9,117 bases of DNA. Source: Verrucomicrobiota bacterium. Its GTDB lineage: Bacteria; Verrucomicrobiota; Verrucomicrobiia; Chthoniobacterales; UBA10450. The notes below the pieces were generated by a model that worked only from the letters and a program-made list of their open reading frames with translations, searched no databases and was not told the DNA's origin. Positions 1 through 4,804 of the stretch are shown in pieces. The number at the start of each line of letters is the position of its first letter. Within the stretch, counting starts at the first letter, position 1. Both the position numbers and the translations under genes were made by a program. The stretch lies in the NCBI GenBank assembly GCA_003217835.1, contig QHMQ01000094.1, positions 1-9,117 on the forward strand, read 5' to 3'.

Positions 1-285
1 GCATTGTTCGCCGGCTTCGATCCAAAGATCGACAAGATCGATTTCGAAAAGGATTTCTATCCGGCGATCATGGAAGCGCTTTTCAAGAGCGAGGCCTGGA
101 TTGCCATCGTGATGATCACCGATCTGCTGGCACGCAGATACCGGTTCAATGTTCCCGGCACGGCGGCAAATTTAAACTGGACGCGGCGAATGCAAAGAAG
201 TGTCGCACAGCTTCGCTCCACCCGAAACGTGCAAGCACGAATGCGGTTGATTCGCGACCTCCTCGAGAAGAGCGGCAGGATCTAG
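1..285 (+). CDS. malQ: 4-alpha-glucanotransferase (amylomaltase), C-terminal fragment
   Basis: This is the 3' end of a gene that begins before the window; the reading frame is open from base 1 and stops at TAG 283-285. The 94 visible residues contain the segment MITDLLARRYRFNVPGTAA, followed by NLNWTRRM. This matches the conserved C-terminal end of GH77 4-alpha-glucanotransferases, where an N-(V/I)-PGT motif is followed by N-W-(T/S)-x-R near the end of the barrel. These cytoplasmic enzymes transfer alpha-1,4-glucan segments between maltodextrins and act in glycogen or maltodextrin metabolism. The catalytic residues lie upstream and cannot be checked. The TTG at position 4 is an internal codon, not a start. 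Family assignment is good; the specific role (maltose use versus glycogen turnover) cannot be decided here. Confidence 0.82.
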   Translation, partial: ALFAGFDPKIDKIDFEKDFYPAIMEALFKSEAWIAIVMITDLLARRYRFNVPGTAANLNWTRRMQRSVAQLRSTRNVQARMRLIRDLLEKSGRI

Positions 286-346
286 CTATAGATGAACATG
301 GTTTTAACAAATGGGATCCGCACGTTGTTGTTGGCAATCTGAGTCG

Positions 347-975
347 ATGCATTTACTAAAACGCTTTGGGCAGGGCGAGCTGGGTCTTAACCGGATTGAA
401 GGGTTCAGCGACGGCGTCTTCGCGATTATCGTAACGCTGCTGGTGCTCGAGGTGAAAGTGCCGATTCTGCACGATCACAGTAGCACGAGCGAACTCGGCA
501 AGCGACTTGTCGATCTCGGGCCGAAGATCTGAGCTGGCTGATCAGCTTCATTATCGTCTGCAAGTTTTGGTTGAATCATCACCATCTGCTGACCTTCGCG
601 CGACACGCGACTTACGGAATGATCTGGCTAAATTCGATCTTTTTGATGGGGCAGGCATTCATCCCTTTTCCGACCGCGCTGATGGGCGAGTATCCAATGA
701 ATCCGCTGGCTGTGAGTCTTTTCGGCGCGGTCATGGCGGTGAACACGCTGCTCTTCATCGGCCTGCAGTCGTACATCCTGCGAAACCTGATCAAGCCGGG
801 AATGATCAGCGCACAGGTGCCGCACCTTATGCAAAAATCGTTGGTCGGCGTGATTTCCTATCTATTCGGCGTCGCGGCTGGCTGGTTCGATGTGCACGCC
901 GCGTTCGTGCCTTACGCGCTCACACCCCTCTTTTTCATCACGCCGCCGCAAGGGCGTCGTGGGCTCGAAAAATAA
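347..975 (+). pseudogene. TMEM175-family (DUF1211) potassium channel-like membrane protein, frameshifted
   Basis: Two adjacent frames together encode one TMEM175-like protein of about 209 residues. The first part (ATG 347, stop TGA 530-532) has the signature R-I-E-G-F-S-D in the first membrane helix, matching the RxxxFSD motif of this K+ channel family, followed by GVFAIIVTLLVLEVKVP. The second part continues in the frame one base back from about 529 with LSWLISFIIVCKFWLNHHH, the usual second helix, then about four more hydrophobic segments, ending at TAA 973-975. Reading AAG-ATC then CTG-AGC requires the C at 529 to be used twice, so one C appears to be missing from a CC pair. No slippery heptamer is seen, so this is either a real inactivating deletion or a base error. 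ATG 347 is preferred over ATG 311 because the extra 12 residues are not membrane-like and family members begin close to the RIE-FSD helix. No clear Shine-Dalgarno sequence precedes it. The neighbour ahcY converges from the other strand. Confidence 0.8.
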
Positions 976-1010
976 TGGAGGGACGCGCCGCTGTCTCGTC
1001 CCATTATTTT
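969..1010 (+). terminator. Hairpin at the end of the TMEM175 gene, possible terminator
   Basis: AAAATAAT (969-976) pairs with ATTATTTT (1003-1010), and GGGACG (980-985) pairs with CGTCCC (997-1002). This gives 14 pairs with a 3-nt bulge (977-979) and an 11-nt loop. The TAA stop codon of the upstream gene is inside the left arm. The right arm ends in TTTT, as in an intrinsic terminator on the + strand. The A/T outer stem is longer than usual for a terminator, and the hairpin is also part of the palindromic element at 976-1037, so terminator function is inferred. Confidence 0.4.
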
Positions 1011-1037
1011 AGGGACATGACGGAGCATGTCCCTCCA
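976..1037. repeat. 62-bp palindromic element with 9-bp terminal inverted repeats
   Basis: The element begins TGGAGGGAC (976-984) and ends GTCCCTCCA (1029-1037), an exact 9-bp inverted repeat. Inside are two further hairpins: GGGACG/CGTCCC (980-985 with 997-1002) and AGGGACATG/CATGTCCCT (1011-1019 with 1026-1034, loop ACGGAG). All three share the core GGGAC/GTCCC, so the arms can pair in alternative ways. It fills almost the whole 64-bp space between two convergent genes. The design resembles REP-type or MITE-like dispersed palindromes. Copy number elsewhere in the genome cannot be seen from this window. Confidence 0.6.
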
Positions 1038-1039
1038 AA

Positions 1040-2470
1040 TTAGTAGCGATAATGTTCCGACTTAAACGGGCCGTCGATTGGGACGTTAAGGTAATCGGCT
1101 TGCTTCTGACTAAGCTTGGTGAGGTTGACGCCGATCTTTTCCAAATGAAGACGCGCGACTTCTTCGTCGAGTTTCTTCGACAACACGTAAACGCCGGGCT
1201 TGTAGGTGTCGCGATTTTTCCAGAGATCGAGCTGGGCGAGCACCTGATTGGAAAATGAGTTCGACATGACGAAGCTCGGATGGCCGGTGGCGCAGCCAAG
1301 ATTCACGAGCCGGCCTTCGGCGAGCAGAAAAATCTCGTGGCCATCGGGAAACGTGTATTTATCGACCTGCGGCTTGATGTTGATGCGCTTCACGCCTTTC
1401 GCAGAATTCAGCGCGTCCACTTGAATCTCGTTATCGAAATGGCCGATGTTGGCGACGATCGCCTGGTCTTTCATCCGTTCCATGTGCTCGAGCGTAATGA
1501 TGTCGAGGTTACCCGTAGCGGCGATGTAAATGTCGCCGCGGCCGAGCGTGTCCTCAAGAGTGGTCACCTCATAACCTTCCATCGCTGCCTGTAATGCATT
1601 GATGGGATCGATTTCGGTAATGACGACTCGAGCGCCCTGGCCGCGCAACGACTGCGCACAGCCTTTGCCGACATCGCCATAGCCGCACACGACAGCGACT
1701 TTGCCGCCGATCATGACGTCGAGCGCGCGGTTCAATCCATCGACCAGCGAATGCCGACAGCCATAGAGATTGTCGAACTTCGATTTTGTGACCGAATCGT
1801 TGACGTTGATCGCAGGAACGAGCAGCCGATTCTCCTGATGCATCTTGTAAAGCCGATGTACGCCGGTAGTCGTCTCCTCGGAAACGCCCCGCCAATCTTT
1901 CACGATCTCATGCCAGCGATAAGGATTCTCGCACTGGATTTCGAGGAGCAAATCCTTGATCACCTGCTCTTCCTTGTTTGCTGATTTCGTCTTCGCCCAA
2001 TCGCTGCCTTCCTCAAGTTCGTAACCTTTGTGAATGAGCAACGTGGCGTCGCCGCCATCATCGACCACGAGCTGTGGACCCTTGCCGTTCGGATGCGAGA
2101 TCGCTTGATAAGTACACCACCAATATTCTTCGAGGCTTTCGCCTTTCCACGCGAAGACTGAGACGCCGGATTTCGCAACCGCCGCAGCAGCATGGTCCTG
2201 CGTTGAGAAAATGTTACAGCTGGCCCAGCGAACGTTCGCGCCAAGATCGATAAGTGTTTCGATGAGAACGGCGGTTTGAACGGTCATGTGCAGCGAACCG
2301 GTCACACGCACACTCGCGAGCGGCTTGTGCGGAGCATACTTCTCGCGGATCGCCATCAATCCCGGCATTTCCTTTTCCGCGATGGAAATTTCCTTGCCGC
2401 CCCAGTCCGCCAGATTGATATCGCGAATCTTGTAATCGCTTTTCGTCGGAGCAATTGTCGATGTTTTCAT
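1040..2470 (-). CDS. ahcY: S-adenosylhomocysteine hydrolase (adenosylhomocysteinase)
   Basis: This 476-residue cytoplasmic enzyme cleaves S-adenosylhomocysteine reversibly to homocysteine and adenosine, removing the product inhibitor of methyltransferases. Visible signatures are GSLHMTVQTAVLIETL with catalytic His61, CNIFSTQDHAAAA (85-97), the EETTTG motif (Glu199), the TKSKFDN block (Lys229, Asp233, Asn234), the NAD+-binding loop GYGDVGKG (263-270) and the C-terminal K-SEHYRY (Lys470, Tyr474) that reaches the partner's cofactor. All expected active-site residues are present. It has the roughly 40-residue insertion near 155-195 (SDWAKTKSANKEEQ onward) found in the long bacterial form. It lies 32 bp downstream of metK on the same strand, so the two are very probably co-transcribed. 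The ATG at 2470 gives a normal N-terminus, but the only strong Shine-Dalgarno (GGAGGA, 2492-2497) is 21 nt away. The gene ends against the palindromic element. Confidence 0.98.
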   Translation of the reverse strand: MKTSTIAPTKSDYKIRDINLADWGGKEISIAEKEMPGLMAIREKYAPHKPLASVRVTGSLHMTVQTAVLIETLIDLGANVRWASCNIFSTQDHAAAAVAKSGVSVFAWKGESLEEYWWCTYQAISHPNGKGPQLVVDDGGDATLLIHKGYELEEGSDWAKTKSANKEEQVIKDLLLEIQCENPYRWHEIVKDWRGVSEETTTGVHRLYKMHQENRLLVPAINVNDSVTKSKFDNLYGCRHSLVDGLNRALDVMIGGKVAVVCGYGDVGKGCAQSLRGQGARVVITEIDPINALQAAMEGYEVTTLEDTLGRGDIYIAATGNLDIITLEHMERMKDQAIVANIGHFDNEIQVDALNSAKGVKRINIKPQVDKYTFPDGHEIFLLAEGRLVNLGCATGHPSFVMSNSFSNQVLAQLDLWKNRDTYKPGVYVLSKKLDEEVARLHLEKIGVNLTKLSQKQADYLNVPIDGPFKSEHYRY

Positions 2471-2491
2471 TTTGGCTGAACCGTGAATGCT

Positions 2492-2497
2492 TCCTCC
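2492..2497 (-). promoter_or_regulatory. Shine-Dalgarno GGAGGA upstream of ahcY, unusually far from the ATG
   Basis: GGAGGA on the - strand lies between the metK stop codon (2503-2505) and ahcY. It is 21 nt from the ATG at 2470 but only 3 nt from an in-frame ATT at 2486-2488, which would add six residues (I-H-G-S-A-K). ATT is a rare initiator, so ATG 2470 remains the default call. Its position a few bases beyond the metK stop fits translational coupling. Confidence 0.5.
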
Positions 2498-2502
2498 AGA
2501 AA

Positions 2503-3681
2503 CTAGCTTGCCACTTTCTTTAGCTCCTGTGCTTTATCGGTTCGCTCCCAGGTAAGCGCATCCAGATCATCGATGCGACCGAAATGACCGTAGTTAGTTG
2601 TCTTGCGATAAATCGGTCGAAGCAAATTAAGCTGTTTGATAATGTCAGCGGGTTTGAAATTGAATACTTCCCAGATCGCGCGCTCCAATTTTTGCTCATC
2701 CACTTTGCCAGTACAGAAGGTATCGACGCTAACGCTTACCGGTTCTGGATGGCCAATCGCATAGGCGAATTGGACTTCGCAACGGTCCGCCAATCCAGAA
2801 GCAACCACATTTTTCGCGATCCAGCGTCCCATATAAGCAGCGCTGCGATCGACTTTGCTGGGATCTTTGCCCGAAAATGCGCCGCCACCATGTCTGCCCA
2901 TTCCGCCGTAGGTATCACAGATGATCTTCCGTCCGGTGATTCCGGCGTCGCCTTCGGGTCCTCCGATTACAAATCGGCCGGTGGGATTAATCAAATACGT
3001 CGTCTTTTCGTCCAGCCATTCCGAAGGCATGACTTTTTTGATCAGGAGTTCAATCAAAGTTTCGCGCACTTCTTTTTGTTTCACATCGGCGGCATGCTGC
3101 GACGAGACAACCACGGTGGTGGCGCGAATCGGTTTATAGCCTTCATATTCAATCGAGACTTGCGTCTTGGCATCCGGACGTAGCCATGGGATTTCACTGG
3201 ACTTGCGCAATCGTGTGAGCTCGCGCCCGAGTTTATGTGCGAACGAAATCGGTGCCGGCATGAGCTCCGGGGTTTCGTTGCAGGCAAAACCAAACATCAG
3301 CCCTTGATCCCCGGCCCCTTGCTCGGCAGTGCCTTTGCCTTCGGCCGCCGCTTGATCCACACCCTGCTTGATATCGCGCGATTGCTCGGTCATTTCGCAG
3401 ATCACGCGGCAGGTATCGGCGTGAAAAATGCAATCGCCATTTACATATCCAATGCTGCGAATTGCCTCGCGAACCCGCTCTTCGAAATCAAACTTCGCGT
3501 TGCTCGTAATCTCCCCGGCGAGAACAACGAGATTGCCTTTGGCGAGCGTCTCGCAAGCGACGCGGCTCAGAGGGTCTTGGTCGAGACAGGCGTCGAGGAT
3601 GTAATCGCTGATTGTATCGCAAACTTTGTCAGGATGACCTTCCGTGACCGATTCGGAGGAAAAGATGTAACGATGCGACAT
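2503..3681 (-). CDS. metK: S-adenosylmethionine synthetase (methionine adenosyltransferase)
   Basis: This 392-residue cytoplasmic enzyme makes S-adenosylmethionine from methionine and ATP, releasing phosphate and pyrophosphate. Three family blocks are intact: SSESVTEGHPDKVCD (8-22) with the catalytic His of GHPDK and a metal-binding Asp; GAGDQGLMFGFA (122-133), the methionine/ATP-binding hexapeptide; and GGGAFSGKDPSKVDRS (265-280), the phosphate-binding loop. Length is close to the E. coli enzyme (about 384). ATG 3681 gives the canonical MSHRYIFSSESVTEGH start, but no Shine-Dalgarno is visible in the preceding GATTTTCCC. It is the first gene of a metK-ahcY operon, with a leader of about 65 nt. 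It is transcribed divergently from an ArsR-methyltransferase fusion gene that is the likely regulator. Confidence 0.98.
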   Translation of the reverse strand: MSHRYIFSSESVTEGHPDKVCDTISDYILDACLDQDPLSRVACETLAKGNLVVLAGEITSNAKFDFEERVREAIRSIGYVNGDCIFHADTCRVICEMTEQSRDIKQGVDQAAAEGKGTAEQGAGDQGLMFGFACNETPELMPAPISFAHKLGRELTRLRKSSEIPWLRPDAKTQVSIEYEGYKPIRATTVVVSSQHAADVKQKEVRETLIELLIKKVMPSEWLDEKTTYLINPTGRFVIGGPEGDAGITGRKIICDTYGGMGRHGGGAFSGKDPSKVDRSAAYMGRWIAKNVVASGLADRCEVQFAYAIGHPEPVSVSVDTFCTGKVDEQKLERAIWEVFNFKPADIIKQLNLLRPIYRKTTNYGHFGRIDDLDALTWERTDKAQELKKVAS

Positions 3682-3712
3682 GGGAAAATCGAAATCTGAA
3701 CCGAAGCTTAAA

Positions 3713-3732
3713 CCTGAATCCTGAAACCTGAA
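3713..3732. repeat. Three tandem CCTGAA heptads in the metK leader
   Basis: CCTGAA occurs at 3713-3718, 3720-3725 and 3727-3732, each 7 bp apart, and a variant TCTGAA lies at 3695-3700. On the - strand they read as repeated TTCAGG inside the untranslated leader of metK. There is no clear stem. They could be a slipped-strand microrepeat or a binding array. Confidence 0.55.
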
Positions 3733-3752
3733 CTCGGAAAAGTCAGGCAGTC

Positions 3753-3780
3753 AACATATTGACCAATCATGATACGTCGA
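3753..3780 (-). promoter_or_regulatory. Possible metK-ahcY promoter
   Basis: On the - strand, TCGACG (3775-3780) and TATGTT (3753-3758) match the sigma-70 -35 and -10 boxes at 4 of 6 positions each, with a 16-bp spacer. Transcription would start near 3746, giving a leader of about 65 nt. The -35 box overlaps the palindrome CGATATATCG, so a bound regulator there would block it. This is a weak pattern match. Confidence 0.3.
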
Positions 3781-3786
3781 TATATC
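3759..3786 (+). promoter_or_regulatory. Possible promoter of the ArsR-methyltransferase gene
   Basis: TTGACC (3759-3764, 5 of 6 consensus) and TATATC (3781-3786, 4 of 6) are separated by 16 bp. Transcription would begin near 3793, leaving only about 7 nt before ATG 3800. That fits the lack of a Shine-Dalgarno and suggests a nearly leaderless message. The -10 box overlaps the inverted repeat TATCGT-N3-ACGATA, as expected for autorepression. Confidence 0.35.
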
Positions 3787-3797
3787 GTTGGACGATA
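3778..3797. promoter_or_regulatory. Candidate operator of the ArsR-type regulator
   Basis: Two overlapping symmetric sequences sit in the divergent promoter region: the exact 10-bp palindrome CGATATATCG (3778-3787) and the exact inverted repeat TATCGT-TGG-ACGATA (3783-3797). They share TATCG. ArsR-family dimers bind such short AT-rich dyads. The location covers the probable -10 of the regulator gene and the -35 of metK, so one protein could control both. Regulator identity is inferred from adjacency. Confidence 0.5.
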
Positions 3798-3799
3798 CC

Positions 3800-4732
3800 A
3801 TGGCGTCAACGATTAATTTTCTGCGACTACTCGCGGACCCAACTCGTTTGCGCCTGCTCCTTCTTCTCGAGCAGGAAGAACTTTCGGTAGCGGAATTGCA
3901 ACAAATCCTAGGCATGGGGCAATCGCGCATTTCAAGCCATCTCGCGCAGCTCAAACGAGCCGGTGTGGTCGAAGATCGGCGGGTCGGAAAAAATGTTTAC
4001 TACGGCGCCAGCGAAAATGGACAGGGGTCTCGCCGGGCGCGTGTCTCGGAGTTGAGCCGGACGCTCGCGCGCGAGCTGCCGGAAACGTCGCGCGATCGCA
4101 CAAGTCTCAAGCTTGTTTTACGTAAACGCCAGGACAAGGCGCGCGAATACTTCGATGAGCTCGCGGGAAAATTTGGCCGGAGGTATTGCCCGGGGCGATC
4201 GTGGCAGGCTCTGGCCCACGCTCTGATAACGTTGCTACCACGGCTCACCGTAGCGGATCTTGGTGCCGGCGAAGGGACGCTTTCGCAGTTGCTAGCCAAA
4301 AACGCGCGCAGAGTTATCGCAATTGATAATTCGCCGAAGATGGTCGAATTCGGATCCAAACTCGCAAAAAAGCATGGCTTCAAGAACCTCGAATACCGGC
4401 TCGGCGATATCGAAGATCCGCCAATCGCGAAAAACAGTGTCGATCTTGCGATCCTGAGCCAGGCATTGCATCACGCCATTCATCCGCGGCGAGCCATCGC
4501 GGCCGCGCACCAGATTTTGAAACGTGGCGGCCGGTTGGCGATTCTCGATCTTTTGAGCCATCGGTTCGAACGAGCGCGTGAATTATATGCCGACCACTGG
4601 CTCGGATTTAGCGAAGTGGAGTTGCATCAATTTCTGGAAAAAAGCGGCTTCCGGGAAATCGAAGTGAGCATCGTCGCGCGCGAGAAGCAGAGTCCGCATT
4701 TTCAAACCGTTTTCGGGACAGGCGTAAAGTGA
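3800..4732 (+). CDS. ArsR-family regulator fused to a SAM-dependent methyltransferase-like domain (SahR-like)
   Basis: This 310-residue protein has an N-terminal ArsR winged helix-turn-helix (about 5-70: FLRLLADPTRLRLLLLL, then SRISSHLAQLKRAGVVEDRR as recognition helix and wing). After a linker with YFDELAGKFGRRYCPGRSW comes a class I methyltransferase fold (about 148-255) with motif I VADLGAGEG (151-159), Asp176 at the end of strand 2 and GDIED (202-206). No cysteine is present in the HTH, and the ELCVCDL-type metal site is replaced by ELSVAEL, so metal or arsenic sensing is unlikely. The methyltransferase fold probably serves as a SAM/SAH-binding sensor. SahR-type ArsR regulators are known to control ahcY, metK and related genes in Proteobacteria. 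Divergence from metK-ahcY and the adjacent dyad support that role here. ATG 3800 is preferred over TTG 3788, which lies inside the operator. Confidence 0.88.
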   Translation: MASTINFLRLLADPTRLRLLLLLEQEELSVAELQQILGMGQSRISSHLAQLKRAGVVEDRRVGKNVYYGASENGQGSRRARVSELSRTLARELPETSRDRTSLKLVLRKRQDKAREYFDELAGKFGRRYCPGRSWQALAHALITLLPRLTVADLGAGEGTLSQLLAKNARRVIAIDNSPKMVEFGSKLAKKHGFKNLEYRLGDIEDPPIAKNSVDLAILSQALHHAIHPRRAIAAAHQILKRGGRLAILDLLSHRFERARELYADHWLGFSEVELHQFLEKSGFREIEVSIVAREKQSPHFQTVFGTGVK

Positions 4733-4774
4733 ACGCCGGGCTTCATTTTCGTGTCTGTACTTTCGCCGTTGAAC

Positions 4775-4780
4775 TATAAT
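4775..4780 (+). promoter_or_regulatory. -10 box (TATAAT) upstream of the TolB-like/TPR gene
   Basis: A perfect TATAAT lies 25 bp before ATG 4805, which would leave a leader of roughly 18 nt. The best -35 at a 17-bp spacing (TGTCTG, 4752-4757) is poor. This suggests the gene has its own promoter rather than relying on read-through from the regulator gene. Confidence 0.4.
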
Positions 4781-4804
4781 CGCGACAATTCCCAATCTCT
4801 TGTT

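Noticed and set aside
520..535. Programmed -1 ribosomal frameshift in the TMEM175 gene
   Set aside because: There is no X-XXY-YYZ slippery heptamer at the junction; a deletion or base error is simpler.
507..1043. 178-codon + frame overlapping the TMEM175 gene
   Set aside because: Arg/His-rich out-of-frame translation of a membrane protein gene, with no domain; it also runs through the palindromic element.
2584..3183. 199-codon + frame opposite metK
   Set aside because: metK on the - strand is unambiguous across this region and the + frame shows no family motif.
3682..3799. SAM or SAH riboswitch upstream of metK
   Set aside because: The leader is about 65 nt with CCTGAA-type repeats and no conserved multi-stem junction I can recognise; control by the divergent regulator explains the context better.
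3800..4732. Arsenic or metal-sensing ArsR repressor, or a ubiquinone/menaquinone methyltransferase
   Set aside because: The HTH has no cysteine pair and no arsenic genes are near; the N-terminal DNA-binding domain and metK-ahcY context argue against a quinone-pathway enzyme.
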